A DNA stretch of 64,000 bases from Bacteroides sp. (GCA_023662825.1 JAMPIH010000011.1:17843-81842); one strand, 5' to 3'; shown: positions 18,301 through 27,370, counted from the first letter of the stretch. Numbers and translations are program-made. The notes: a model not told the origin generated them from the sequence alone.

Positions 18301-19539
18301 TCCAAGTGGCAGAAGATCTACGACGTGCCCGACACGGAACTGGCCGGCATACGGAGCGCACGCCGCGCCGAACTGATCGAGTTCGTAAAGAAACAGCTGC
18401 AGAAGGAATGGCCGCAGCGGGGCGAGAGTCCGCAAAACCTCGTCAAGGTGCTGGAACGGCTCGACGCGAACGCCCTCACCCTGGGTTTCGCCCGACGTTT
18501 CGCCACCTACAAGCGGGCGCACCTGCTTTTCAAGAATCCCGACAGGCTGCGCAAGATCGTGAACGACCCGCAGCGTCCGGTGCAATTCATCTTCGCGGGC
18601 AAGGCACACCCGGCCGACCGCGCCGGCCAGGACCTGATACGCCGCATCATCGAACTCTCGCGCCAGGAAGCCTTCCTGGGCAAGATCATCTTCCTCGAGA
18701 ACTACAATATCGACATCGCCAAGCACTTGGTGCAGGGCGTGGACATCTGGCTGAACACCCCCACCCGCAGCATGGAGGCCTCCGGCACCAGCGGCGAAAA
18801 GGCGCTGATGAACGGTGTGGTCAACTTCAGCGTGCCCGACGGATGGTGGGCCGAAGGCTACCGGCCCGGCGCGGGCTGGGCGCTCAAGGAAGAGGCCACC
18901 TACGAGAACACCGGCTATCAGGACGAACTGGACGCCGAAACCATCTACTCGATGCTCGAAAGCGAGGTGATTCCCGCATTCTACGACGCGCGCGGCGCCG
19001 GCAGCAATCCTGCATGGCTCTCGTACGTGCGCAACAGCATCGCCCAGATCGCCCCCCACTACACGATGCGCCGCCAATTGGACGACTACTACCGCCAATA
19101 CTACCTGCCGCTGGCAAAGACACACAGGAAACTGCAGGAAAACGGCCGCCGCCTGCTTACCGACATGACCAAGTGGATCATCCGCATGTCGGGCGCCTGG
19201 TCGGAAATCCGCGCCGTGTCCTACCAGTGCCGCGACTCCACGAACGAGCCCCTGCAGACGGGGCAGGCCAGCACCTTCGGCATCACCCTGGATATCGCCG
19301 GGCTGGATCCCGGGGAAATCGGCGTGGAAGTGGTGTTCGGCCACAAGGTGAACGACCGGGTGAACAAACTGGAAAGCGTATGCCCCATGAAGCTCGAATC
19401 CGCCCAAGACGGACAGGCCACCTATACCGCCAGGCTCGTGTTGGACGGCTCGGGGGTCTATGACTACGCCTTCCGCATTTTCCCGCAGAACGAGGAGTTT
19501 CCCAACCCCAACCGTTTCCGGATGATACGGTGGTTCTAA
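15325..19539 (+). CDS. Fused glycogen synthase (GT3) and alpha-glucan phosphorylase (GT35)
   Basis: A 1404-residue protein. Residues 1 to about 550 are a eukaryote-like GT3 glycogen synthase: NKVGGIYTVVSTK, FHEWMTG, TTHATVLGR, PNGFDDHF and PSYYEPWGYTPMES. From about 565 a GT35 alpha-glucan phosphorylase of the short bacterial type follows: NLWWCWD (DUF3417-like start), YFCMEYGLHESLKIYSGGLG, CNEGHGAF, HTPVPAGHD and the pyridoxal-phosphate site region EASGTSGEKALMNG. Synthesis from nucleotide sugar and phosphorolytic breakdown of glycogen are thus on one chain. Similar long fused proteins occur, to my knowledge, in other Bacteroidales. It starts 24 bases after the MeaB fusion gene. Confidence 0.93.
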   Translation: MAGQWQNAYLFEVSWEVCNKVGGIYTVVSTKVPSMQERFGKNYFAIGPDVWKDKDNRDFIEDRHLFADWRKYAESKGIYFRIGYWNIAGKPTAIMVDYRSLIAKKDEILAENWRDYRLDSISGQWDYIEPVLFGYGAGKVIQSFYEYHVFPQEKVFAHFHEWMTGSGLLYLKKNQPQVATVFTTHATVLGRCIAGNGLPLYSELNSYNADELSNRFGVRAKFSLEKLSAVHADCFTAVSEITHNECKAFLGQPVGVVTPNGFDDHFVPDQSRFEVKRKAARARLSKVAQAVTGQKVAEDAMFVINSGRYEFKNKGIDLFIDALAKLNAEPGLKKEVVAFICVPAGHGGAAVSLDADRPHADAPQCCTHYLNEPDSDPILNRLRLAGLQNRPEDKVKVIFFPCYLDGEDGVFNLPYYDLLIGFDASVFPSYYEPWGYTPMESIAFSIPTLTTSLAGFGRWVRDMKQASEDGVCVIERDDINSAETVAAIGAFLKDFAACTRPEQRREAAYRLSRSFLWKQLADYYDQAYAKASAKWESHPSLLEKAMPASQQQLAGFASNQPQWRKILVNYSLPEKLEKLQALGNNLWWCWDTQAQNLWRRIDPHAWDSCGHNPLALLSSLSAGALQQLQQDGEFLNELQEVYARFEAYMAEGKRKQGPKVAYFCMEYGLHESLKIYSGGLGILAGDYMKEASDKNVDMVGIGLLYRYGYFEQQIDGNGNQNARYIPQVFSKLPLLPVRDENGQWQTVTVSLPGRNLLAKVWQVNVGRVPLYLLDTDIEGNTDFDKSITHQLYGGDWENRFKQEMLLGIGGIRMLKKLDIAPDVFHCNEGHGAFTLLERLRHYVESEHLGFWQARELVRGSSLFTTHTPVPAGHDAFDEDIVRTYLGAWASRIGITWEDFMALGRIDKEHTGDKFSMSHLAVNLSSAVNGVSRIHGRVSQEMFAPLYPGFYPDEVPVGYVTNGVHLDTWAHPAWKELFLKYFGKEYKEDVSDASKWQKIYDVPDTELAGIRSARRAELIEFVKKQLQKEWPQRGESPQNLVKVLERLDANALTLGFARRFATYKRAHLLFKNPDRLRKIVNDPQRPVQFIFAGKAHPADRAGQDLIRRIIELSRQEAFLGKIIFLENYNIDIAKHLVQGVDIWLNTPTRSMEASGTSGEKALMNGVVNFSVPDGWWAEGYRPGAGWALKEEATYENTGYQDELDAETIYSMLESEVIPAFYDARGAGSNPAWLSYVRNSIAQIAPHYTMRRQLDDYYRQYYLPLAKTHRKLQENGRRLLTDMTKWIIRMSGAWSEIRAVSYQCRDSTNEPLQTGQASTFGITLDIAGLDPGEIGVEVVFGHKVNDRVNKLESVCPMKLESAQDGQATYTARLVLDGSGVYDYAFRIFPQNEEFPNPNRFRMIRWF

Positions 19540-19579
19540 CTCATTTTCCGTCCCGGTCGGAAAACCGCTCAAAATTTTC

Positions 19580-19587
19580 TATATTTG
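19580..19587 (+). promoter_or_regulatory. -7 promoter box of the PUR protein gene
   Basis: TATATTTG, 55 bases before the ATG. No clear -33 TTG. Confidence 0.5.
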
Positions 19588-19642
19588 CGAGCCTTTTTCC
19601 CCTTGGGAGAATGGGTAAGACTGAACCCCAAATACTAAAAAC

Positions 19643-19981
19643 ATGGAAGATTTCAGAAGTAAGGATCGCGAAAGGGAAGAAGTTTATTCCAAGGCCGTGA
19701 AGGCCGGGAAGCGCACCTACTTTATGGATGTAAAGGAAACCAAGGCCGGCGACCTTTACCTTACCATCACCGAAAGCAAGCGCATGTTCGACGAAAACCA
19801 GAACAGGTTTTTCTACGACAAGCACAAGATTTTCCTTTACAAGGAAGATTTCGAGAACTTCGTTACCGGCTTGCAGCAGACCATCCGCTTTATCGAGACC
19901 GGTGAGGTTCCGCCCGAAGATTTGCTCGAACGCAACGAAGCGAATCAGGACGACATCGATTTTGACAACTTGGGCAAATAG
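19643..19981 (+). CDS. PUR family DNA/RNA-binding protein (DUF3276)
   Basis: A 112-residue acidic protein with the pattern of the DUF3276 family: EEVYSKAVKAGKRTYFMDVKE, DLYLTITESKR and KIFLYKEDFENF. The fold resembles the PUR repeat of eukaryotic Pur-alpha and spirochaete homologues, which bind single-stranded nucleic acid. The role in Bacteroidota is not settled. It has its own promoter box and ends 11 bases before parA, so it may lead the partition operon. Confidence 0.9.
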   Translation: MEDFRSKDREREEVYSKAVKAGKRTYFMDVKETKAGDLYLTITESKRMFDENQNRFFYDKHKIFLYKEDFENFVTGLQQTIRFIETGEVPPEDLLERNEANQDDIDFDNLGK

Positions 19982-19992
19982 CCTTATCTGCA

Positions 19993-20802
19993 ATGGGAAA
20001 AGTAATTTCTATCACGAACCAGAAAGGGGGCGTGGGCAAGACGACCACGGCCGTGAACCTGAGCGCGGCATTGGCGGCCTTGGACAACAAGGTGCTGCTG
20101 ATGGACGCCGACCCGCAGGCCAACGCGACCTCCGGTGTGGGGCTTAATCCCGACCATCTGGGCGGCAGCATCTACGAATGCCTGCTGGGCGACATGGAGC
20201 CGAAAGACGTGGTGCAGAAAACCTCCATCAAGAACCTTTCGCTCATTCCCTCCCACCTCGACCTGGTGGGCGCCGAACTGGAAATGATTTCCGTGCCCGA
20301 CCGCAACATGGTGTTGCGCAAGAGCCTGCAGGATGTACGCAACCAATACGACTACGTAATCATCGACTGCGCGCCCTCCTTAGGCATCATCACCACCAAC
20401 GCCCTTACCGCCTCCGACTCGGTCATCATTCCCGTCCAATGCCAGTACTACGCCCTGGAAGGCCTTACCAAACTGCTCAACACCATACGTATCGTGCAGA
20501 GCCGGTTCAATCCCGACCTGGAGATAGAGGGCATACTGCTCACCATGTACGACGCCCGCACCCGCCTGTCCAAGCAGGTGGTGGAGGAAGTGCGCAACCA
20601 CTTCCAGCAATTGGTATTCAACACCTTGATATACAACAACACCAAGGTTGCCGAAGCACCCAGCCACGGCATTTCGATTTTGGAACACGACATCAACAGC
20701 ATCGGTTCAATCAACTATCTCAACTTAGCCAAGGAGGTGATTCAACGCGATGCCGAGCGCCGCGCCCAACAAAGCGCGGAAACCGAAAACGCCGACGCGT
20801 AG
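19993..20802 (+). CDS. parA: Chromosome-partitioning ATPase ParA/Soj
   Basis: A 269-residue deviant-Walker ATPase: ISITNQKGGVGKTTTAVNLS at the N-terminus, LLMDADPQANATSG, and DYVIIDCAPSLG for Walker B. It binds the nucleoid and drives segregation of ParB-parS complexes. Length and motifs are those of chromosomal ParA in Bacteroidota. parB follows 34 bases later. The extra acidic C-terminal tail (QQSAETENADA) is variable in the family. Confidence 0.97.
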   Translation: MGKVISITNQKGGVGKTTTAVNLSAALAALDNKVLLMDADPQANATSGVGLNPDHLGGSIYECLLGDMEPKDVVQKTSIKNLSLIPSHLDLVGAELEMISVPDRNMVLRKSLQDVRNQYDYVIIDCAPSLGIITTNALTASDSVIIPVQCQYYALEGLTKLLNTIRIVQSRFNPDLEIEGILLTMYDARTRLSKQVVEEVRNHFQQLVFNTLIYNNTKVAEAPSHGISILEHDINSIGSINYLNLAKEVIQRDAERRAQQSAETENADA

Positions 20803-20836
20803 CCTTGCTTACGGACCTCGATAAAACAACAGGATT

Positions 20837-21757
20837 ATGACTGCAAAAAAACCGGCATTGGGAAGAGGATTAGCCGCCTTGATGGGAGATGCTCCCGCCG
20901 AAAACACGCCATCTTTCGGACACACGGGCAGACATGATTCCGTTCCCCACATCGATGAAGACGGAGTGATCGGCGCCATCGCCGCCGTCGGCATCGACCT
21001 GATCGACGCCAACCCCTTCCAGCCCCGCAAGCAGTTCAATGACGAATCACTGGAGGAACTCTGCCAGTCGATCCGCACCAACGGGGTGATCACGCCCATT
21101 ACGGTGCGCAAGGTGGGCAGACGCTACCAGCTCATTTCGGGCGAACGCCGCCTGCGCGCGTCCAAATTGGCCGGCCTGCACGAGATTCCCGCCTACATCC
21201 GCATGGCCAACGACAACGAATCGTTGGAAATGGCGCTTATCGAGAACATACAGCGCGAAGACCTCAACGCCATCGACGTGGCCCTATCCTACCAGGCCCT
21301 GATGGACGCCTACAAATACAATCAGGATGAACTGGGCAAGCGCGTGGGCAAAAGCCGCAGCGCGGTGGCCAATTTCCTGCGTCTGCTCAAACTGCCGGCC
21401 GAGATACAGCTGCACCTGAAGGACAACAAGCTCTCGATGGGACACGCCCGCTGCATAGCCGGGGTGGAATCCGAAGAAAAACAGCTGGAACTGGCGCAGG
21501 CCGTCATCAACAAAGACCTTTCGGTGCGCCAATTGGAAGAACTGGCGCGCAAGCTGACCCAGAAGCCCGAACCCAAGCCGGTCAAGAACTCCCGTACCGA
21601 ACTGCCCGATTGGTGCAAGGCCGCCCAGGAGAACCTCTCCGGCAAACTGCAGGCCGCGGTAAGCATCAAGAACGGCAAGAAAGGCAAGGGCAGCATCGTT
21701 ATCGACTACACCTCGCAGGAAGAACTTCAAAAGATCCTGAACCTCCTGAATGAATAA
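20837..21757 (+). CDS. parB: Chromosome-partitioning protein ParB
   Basis: A 306-residue protein. The N-terminus KKPALGRGLAALMG is the ParA-interacting peptide. The CTPase/ParB domain has NPFQPRKQFNDESLEEL and SGERRLRASKLAG, and the helix-turn-helix region is LGKRVGKSRSAVANFLRLL; a C-terminal dimerisation domain ends the chain. It loads at parS and spreads as a clamp. Its last eight bases overlap the following gene. I found no convincing parS in the window. Confidence 0.97.
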   Translation: MTAKKPALGRGLAALMGDAPAENTPSFGHTGRHDSVPHIDEDGVIGAIAAVGIDLIDANPFQPRKQFNDESLEELCQSIRTNGVITPITVRKVGRRYQLISGERRLRASKLAGLHEIPAYIRMANDNESLEMALIENIQREDLNAIDVALSYQALMDAYKYNQDELGKRVGKSRSAVANFLRLLKLPAEIQLHLKDNKLSMGHARCIAGVESEEKQLELAQAVINKDLSVRQLEELARKLTQKPEPKPVKNSRTELPDWCKAAQENLSGKLQAAVSIKNGKKGKGSIVIDYTSQEELQKILNLLNE

Positions 21758-22472
21758 AAGCATCAAAAGCCTCAGGTATTGCGTCTGTCTTGCCGCAATA
21801 CCTTTTTTGCTGCTTTTCTCCACAAGGGCGGAAGCGCAGTTTACGCCCGCTCCCGACGCCAAGCCAGACTTAGCCGTCTCCACCACACTCGACACCCTGC
21901 CCCGGGGTAAGAAAAAGCCATTGTTCGAAGCCTCTCCCGGCGTGGACCGCAAGCTGCTCACCTTCGAGCAACGCAATTCGGGCGCGTTCAAACGCAAGAA
22001 GAAAGGCGGCCTCAAATCGCCCGGCATGGCGGCGCTCTGTTCGGCCGTGCTGCCCGGCCTGGGGCAGATCTACAACGGCCAATGGTACAAGGCACCTGTT
22101 CTCTATGCCGGCGTGGGCGTGCTGGCGTACTTTACCGACCAGAGCCTGCGCGGCCGCAACTTCTACGGAAAGGAAATCAAGGCGCGCGTGGATTCCACCG
22201 GTAACCTCAACCCGAAACTGGCCGATTACTCGCTCGACGAGATCCTGAGCCTGCGCAACTATTACGAACAGAATTTCGAACTCTGCCTCATCATAGCCGG
22301 CGCGGTCTATCTGCTCAATATCGTGGACGCCATCGTCTATGCGCACCTGTCGTCGTTCAACGTGTCGCCCAACCTCGCCATGTCGGTAAAACCCTACGCC
22401 CGCACGAATTTCAACCTAATCAATTCCTTTCCCCTCGATGCGGGTATCAAAATATGCCTTACGCTCAAATGA
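21750..22472 (+). CDS. DUF5683 family membrane protein
   Basis: A 240-residue protein with a signal peptide (ending RAEAQ) and then the family mark SPGMAALCSAVLPGLGQIYNGQWYKAPVLYAG, followed by two further membrane segments (LCLIIAGAVYLLNIVDAIVYA). Function unknown; the gene regularly follows parB in Bacteroidota. It overlaps the parB end by eight bases and its TGA overlaps the dapB ATG, so the four genes form one translationally coupled operon. Confidence 0.85.
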   Translation: MNKSIKSLRYCVCLAAIPFLLLFSTRAEAQFTPAPDAKPDLAVSTTLDTLPRGKKKPLFEASPGVDRKLLTFEQRNSGAFKRKKKGGLKSPGMAALCSAVLPGLGQIYNGQWYKAPVLYAGVGVLAYFTDQSLRGRNFYGKEIKARVDSTGNLNPKLADYSLDEILSLRNYYEQNFELCLIIAGAVYLLNIVDAIVYAHLSSFNVSPNLAMSVKPYARTNFNLINSFPLDAGIKICLTLK

Positions 22473-23173
22473 AACAATCCGTTGAACAGCCCCTGCGCAT
22501 AGCCCTCCTGGGCTACGGCCGGATGGGCAGGGAAGTGGAGCAGGCCGCCCTGCGGCAAGGCCTCGAGATCGTTGCCAGAATCGACAACGAAAGCGACTGG
22601 AACGCGAACGAAGCCTTGCAGGGTGCCGACGTGGCCATCGACTTCTCGATTCCCGCCACCGCCCCGGCCAATATAATCCGCTGTTTCGAACGCCGGCTGC
22701 CCGTGGTGGTGGGCACCACCGGCTGGTACGACCGCCTGCCCGAACTTAAGGAACGTTGCCTGCGCGAGAAACAATCCCTTTTCGTGGCGGCCAACTTCAA
22801 CATAGGCGTGCATGTATTTATGGCCGCCGCCCGCTTCCTGGCGCAGAAAATCAACACCCAGACCGGCTATACGCCCAGCATCCAAGAGATACACCATATC
22901 CACAAGCTGGACAAGCCAAGCGGCACGGCCCTGGTGCTCAAACAGCACGTGTTGCCCGAACTGCAGGGCATCGACGACATCGAGATCGCTTCCGTGCGCG
23001 AGGGCGAGACCATCGGCGTGCACCGCCTGGATTTCGACTCGCCCGCCGACACCATCGAACTGACGCATACAGCCAAGAACCGCTCGGGATTGGCCAAGGG
23101 CGCGGTGCAGGCCGCCTGCTGGCTGCATGGAAAAACGGGATTTTTCGGAATGGAAGACATGTTAGGGTTTTAG
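22469..23173 (+). CDS. dapB: 4-hydroxy-tetrahydrodipicolinate reductase
   Basis: A 234-residue protein: nucleotide-binding GYGRMGREVEQ at residues 14-24, the GTTGW motif, NFNIGVH, and the substrate site EIHHIHKLDKPSGTA with the catalytic His and Lys. It makes tetrahydrodipicolinate in the lysine and meso-diaminopimelate pathway, using NAD(P)H. I choose the ATG at 22469, which overlaps the upstream TGA; an ATG at 22454 would add five residues. It is slightly shorter than the enterobacterial enzyme, as usual in Bacteroidota. Confidence 0.95.
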   Translation: MKQSVEQPLRIALLGYGRMGREVEQAALRQGLEIVARIDNESDWNANEALQGADVAIDFSIPATAPANIIRCFERRLPVVVGTTGWYDRLPELKERCLREKQSLFVAANFNIGVHVFMAAARFLAQKINTQTGYTPSIQEIHHIHKLDKPSGTALVLKQHVLPELQGIDDIEIASVREGETIGVHRLDFDSPADTIELTHTAKNRSGLAKGAVQAACWLHGKTGFFGMEDMLGF

Positions 23174-23176
23174 GCC

Positions 23177-26149
23177 ATGAAAAGGTTCTTCTTTTTTCTG
23201 TCTTTATGCCTGACGGCGTTCACGGCCAAGGCGCAGGTTCCCTACCCTTCCTACGCCGACCTGCACTCGCCAAAGATCGACAGCCTTATCAAAGGCATGA
23301 GCCTCGAGGACATGGCGGCACAGACCATCGTGCTGCGTTCCAAGGCCAAGCCCACCGCCGACTACATCGTGCAGATGAGGCAGATGCTCTCGGCCCACCC
23401 CTACGGCGGCGTCTGTTTCTTTGCCGGCACCACGCCCGACATGCTGACCCTGCAGCAGGTCTATAAGCAGGCCTCCAGACTGCCGCTCTTCATCACCATC
23501 GACGGGGAGTTCGGCCCGGCCATGCGGCTCACCGACCTCAAGAAACTGCCCCGCCAGCAGGCCTTGGGCGCCATCGCCGACGAAGGCCTCGTGTATGAGG
23601 CCGGACAGGAAGCCGGCCGCCAATGCCGGTTGCTGGGCATCCAATGGAACTTCCTGCCGGTGGCGGACGTGAACAACAACCCTAAGAACCCGGTCATCAA
23701 CACCCGCTCTTTCGGCGAGGACCCACAGGAAGTGTCGCGGCTTTCCACCCTCTTCCTGAAGGGAATGCAGAGCCAAGGCGTGATGGGTTCGGCCAAGCAT
23801 TTTCCCGGACACGGCGATACCGAGACCGACTCGCACAAGGCACTGCCGCTAATTCGCCACAGCCGGCAGACCATCGACAGCATCCACCTGCCGCCGTTCA
23901 GGCAACTGATCGCCGAGGGCGTGGAAAGCGTGATGGTGGGACACCTGAACCTGCCCGCCTACGACAGTTCGGGGCTGCCGGCCAGCCTCTCGCCGCGCGT
24001 GGTGACTGAACTGCTGCGCAAGGAACTGGGCTATCGGGGGCTTGTCGTTACCGACGGCCTGGAAATGGAAGGTGTGCGCGTGGCCTTGCAGAAGCTGCCC
24101 GAATACCAGAGCATGGGAGAAGGCATAATCGAGGTGCAGGCGCTCAAGGCCGGCTGCGACGTGCTGCTGCTGCCCGTCAATCCTGCGGCCACGGTAAAGG
24201 CCGTCGCCAAAGCGGTGCAGAAAGGCATACTGCCGCGCGAACGTTTGGAAGATGCCTGCCGGCGGATCCTCTACTACAAGACCCGCCCCGGTTTCATGCA
24301 GGACTACGGCGACTATCCCTCCGAAACCACCATGAGGAACCTGCCGGGCTTTATAAAAGACTCCCTCAACGGCCAGGCCAACGCCGAACTGCTGCAGGTA
24401 CTCTACAATCAGGCGGTAACGCTCTTAGAGAACGACCGGGGCATTTTGCCGATTTCCGTCTGGGAATACCCCAAAAAACTGTGCCTCTCCATAGGCGACG
24501 GCAAAACGGGCGCGTTCTTCAAGCGCCTGCAGCAATACGACCCTGACATCGAGCAAATAAACCTCAAGCGCGATTTCGACCCCAAGCTGCCCGACGACAC
24601 CTGCTTCCTGCAGCGTATCGCCGAATACGACCTGGTGATTGTAGGCATCACCAACACCAACTACACGCCGGCAAAAAAATACGGCATCACGGGGCAGAGC
24701 GTACGCCTGATACAGAAACTGCAGGCTTCGGGCGTGCGCGTGGTACTGAGCGTTTTCGCCCCGCCCTATGCCCTCCTGCCCTTCTATAACATGAACCGCA
24801 TCCGCGCCATCCTGTGCGGCTATCAGGAAACGGACGAAAGCCAGAAGGCCTGCGCCGACGTGATTTTCGGCGCCCTGCCGGCCAAAGGGAAATTACCGGT
24901 AAGCATTGAAAAATACTGGCCGGCCGGACACGGCTACACCACGCAGGCAGACCGTCTGCACCACGGACGCGCCAAAGACGCGGGACTCAACGAACGTTGC
25001 CTGGCCAGAATCGACTCGATCGTGCTGGAGGGGCTGGAACAGCAGGCCTACCCCGGCTGCCAGGTGCTGATTGCCAAAGGCGGCACGGTGGTCTATGACA
25101 AATGCTTCGGACGCGAGAGCTACGACAGCCTGGCGCCTGGAATATCGAACGAAAGCATCTACGATGTAGCCTCCCTCACCAAAATCATGGCCACCACATT
25201 GGCCTACATGCGGCTCTACGAAAACGGAGACTATCGCCTTGACCAGACGGTACGGGACGTGATACCGAGGCTTTCCTCCACCAACAAACGCTACGCCACC
25301 TTCCGTCAGATGCTGAGCCATCAGGCTGGATTGAAGGCATTTATTCCGTATGTGGAAGATAGCGTGTTCAACGGGAAACCCATTTTCGACACCGCCTACT
25401 CCTACGAATACCCCACGCAGGTGGCCGCCCGGCTTTTCCTGCAGAACGGCTACGAACGCCATATCCGCCGCCTGATCGACGAAAGCCCCGTAAACGCACG
25501 CCGGCCGTATGTCTACAGCGACCTGGGATTCTACTACCTTAACGAGGCTTTGGAGCGGCTTACCGACACTTCGCTGGAAGGCTATGTGGAAGCCAATTTC
25601 TTTCATTACTTAGGGCTGAAGAACACGGCTTTCCATCCGCTGCAGTATTTTCCCCTGAACCGCATCGTTCCTACCGAAAACGACAGTTCCTTGCGACACC
25701 GCCTCCTGCGCGGCTTCGTGCACGACCCATTGGCGGCGCTATTGGGCGGAGTCAGCGGCTCGGCGGGACTATTCTCCACCAGCCGCGACATCGCCGTGAT
25801 CTGCCAGATGCTCCTGCAACGGGGTGCCTACGGGGGCATCCGCTATTTCGACAGCTGCACGGTGAACCTGTTTACCTCTTCTTCGTTCTCGCAGGCAGAC
25901 AACCGCCGGGGCGGCGGATTCGACAAACCGCCCTTGAAACCCGACAAGAATTCGCCCACCTGCCCCTCGGCATCGCCCTCCAGCTACGGACACAGCGGCT
26001 ACACGGGCACCTACTGCTGGATAGACCCCGAACAAGACCTCATCTACGTATTCCTCTCCAACCGTGTCCACCCCACCTACAAGAACCGGAAGATCTCCCA
26101 GCTGAACATACGCACCGGAATTTTAGAGTGTCTGTATCACGTTAAATAA
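23177..26149 (+). CDS. Glycoside hydrolase family 3 / serine beta-lactamase-like fusion
   Basis: A 990-residue secreted protein. After the signal peptide MKRFFFFLSLCLTAFTAKAQ the N-terminal GH3 domain carries the NagZ-type general acid/base loop KHFPGHGDTETDSH at about 207-220 and the nucleophile region VVTDGLEMEGV, followed by a GH3 C-terminal domain. From about residue 610 a class C beta-lactamase fold begins, with SLTK (Ser666, Lys669) and the YSD triad motif (YVYSDLGFYYL). This domain pair is known in Bacteroidota and suggests trimming of muropeptides: N-acetylglucosaminidase plus a D-Ala peptidase/esterase. The actual substrate is inferred. It starts 4 bases after dapB. Confidence 0.9.
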   Translation: MKRFFFFLSLCLTAFTAKAQVPYPSYADLHSPKIDSLIKGMSLEDMAAQTIVLRSKAKPTADYIVQMRQMLSAHPYGGVCFFAGTTPDMLTLQQVYKQASRLPLFITIDGEFGPAMRLTDLKKLPRQQALGAIADEGLVYEAGQEAGRQCRLLGIQWNFLPVADVNNNPKNPVINTRSFGEDPQEVSRLSTLFLKGMQSQGVMGSAKHFPGHGDTETDSHKALPLIRHSRQTIDSIHLPPFRQLIAEGVESVMVGHLNLPAYDSSGLPASLSPRVVTELLRKELGYRGLVVTDGLEMEGVRVALQKLPEYQSMGEGIIEVQALKAGCDVLLLPVNPAATVKAVAKAVQKGILPRERLEDACRRILYYKTRPGFMQDYGDYPSETTMRNLPGFIKDSLNGQANAELLQVLYNQAVTLLENDRGILPISVWEYPKKLCLSIGDGKTGAFFKRLQQYDPDIEQINLKRDFDPKLPDDTCFLQRIAEYDLVIVGITNTNYTPAKKYGITGQSVRLIQKLQASGVRVVLSVFAPPYALLPFYNMNRIRAILCGYQETDESQKACADVIFGALPAKGKLPVSIEKYWPAGHGYTTQADRLHHGRAKDAGLNERCLARIDSIVLEGLEQQAYPGCQVLIAKGGTVVYDKCFGRESYDSLAPGISNESIYDVASLTKIMATTLAYMRLYENGDYRLDQTVRDVIPRLSSTNKRYATFRQMLSHQAGLKAFIPYVEDSVFNGKPIFDTAYSYEYPTQVAARLFLQNGYERHIRRLIDESPVNARRPYVYSDLGFYYLNEALERLTDTSLEGYVEANFFHYLGLKNTAFHPLQYFPLNRIVPTENDSSLRHRLLRGFVHDPLAALLGGVSGSAGLFSTSRDIAVICQMLLQRGAYGGIRYFDSCTVNLFTSSSFSQADNRRGGGFDKPPLKPDKNSPTCPSASPSSYGHSGYTGTYCWIDPEQDLIYVFLSNRVHPTYKNRKISQLNIRTGILECLYHVK

Positions 26150-26159
26150 AAGAAATTTC

Positions 26160-27347
26160 TTATCGGAACAAGTCCCCTAGTTCCCATTGCAGAAACTCTT
26201 CAACGGGAACACCTCCCGACCCGACAACAAATGAATGTTGCGGATTGAAACGTTTAACAAACTCCGGCAATCCGGCATTAGACGTCCGTCGGCCACTCTT
26301 GACCTCGACGGCAACACACTGGCTACCGCACCCGATCACGAAATCAACCTCTTTGTCCCGTTCCCGCCAATAATAGACTTTGTAGTCCCATTCTTCGGCT
26401 TGGTTCAGGATATGCGCTCCGACCGCACTCTCCACCCAGCGCCCCCACACCTTCGGAGTAGTGTACACCTTCCCAAACGTAAGTCCCGACAGGGCACTCA
26501 ACAGCGAAGTATTATAGACATGCAGCTTGGGAACGGAGTTATATTTACGGGCGTTGTCGTTGGCATATTTTTGCAAGCCGCACAGCAACTGCGACTCATC
26601 AAGTGTCGTCAGATAGCCCGCCAACGTCGTTACATTGCCCGCATCCTGCAACTGTCCGAGCATCTTGGTCAATGAAATTTCCTCCCCCGAATAGGTACAA
26701 CCCAATTCAAACAACTGCTTCATCAATTCTGGCTTATAGACAGTCTTTGTCATCAGAATATCCCGTTCTATAGCCGGAGCAACGATACTGTCTTTGACAT
26801 ATCGCCGCCAACGCCCCTCGTTGCCTATAAATCTCGCCCCACCCGGATAGCCGCCGAAGAAAATATAATGTTCTACATCCACTCCGAAAGCTTCGCGCAT
26901 CTCCCAATAGCTCCAGTGCGGTAGCCGTATCAATTCGTAGCGACCCGCCAGCGACTCGGTCAATCCGTCTTTCAGCAACAGCCGCGACGAACCAAGAATA
27001 ACAACTTTCAGATTTACATCATTGAACGTATCTGCATCCCACTGCTTTTTAACCTCCTCGCTCCAATTATCAACTTTGTGCACCTCATCGATAACGAGCA
27101 GATATTCCGTATGCCGTCCCAGCCGCATACGCGCCCGTGCCGTTTCCCACACTTCGCCGATCCATGCCGAATTCTCCCTGACAATGCCGTCGGCCGACAC
27201 CAACATATTGGGGATTGCCGTTTCCTGCAGCAATTGCTTTACCATTGTGGACTTTCCCACCTGACGCGGTCCGGAGATAACCTGAATCATGCCGCGCGGC
27301 TCAGCCAATCGCGTCGCCAGTTCATCGTATTGTGGCCTTCTGTACAT
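26160..27347 (-). CDS. AAA-family ATPase with DUF4143 domain (second copy)
   Basis: A 395-residue protein with Walker A GPRQVGKSTM near residue 26, Walker B LLVIDEVHKV near 93 and sensor-like VVILGSSRLLL. The DUF4143 part follows, with a nuclease-like end (DKEVDFVIGCGSQCVAVEVKSG). It shares domain order with the gene at 11561 but little sequence. It lies tail-to-tail with the GH3 fusion gene, only 10 bases from its stop. Base composition is more AT-rich than the surrounding genes. Function unproven. Confidence 0.85.
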   Translation of the reverse strand: MYRRPQYDELATRLAEPRGMIQVISGPRQVGKSTMVKQLLQETAIPNMLVSADGIVRENSAWIGEVWETARARMRLGRHTEYLLVIDEVHKVDNWSEEVKKQWDADTFNDVNLKVVILGSSRLLLKDGLTESLAGRYELIRLPHWSYWEMREAFGVDVEHYIFFGGYPGGARFIGNEGRWRRYVKDSIVAPAIERDILMTKTVYKPELMKQLFELGCTYSGEEISLTKMLGQLQDAGNVTTLAGYLTTLDESQLLCGLQKYANDNARKYNSVPKLHVYNTSLLSALSGLTFGKVYTTPKVWGRWVESAVGAHILNQAEEWDYKVYYWRERDKEVDFVIGCGSQCVAVEVKSGRRTSNAGLPEFVKRFNPQHSFVVGSGGVPVEEFLQWELGDLFR

Positions 27348-27370
27348 ACAAATCGTTCATTTACCCACTG

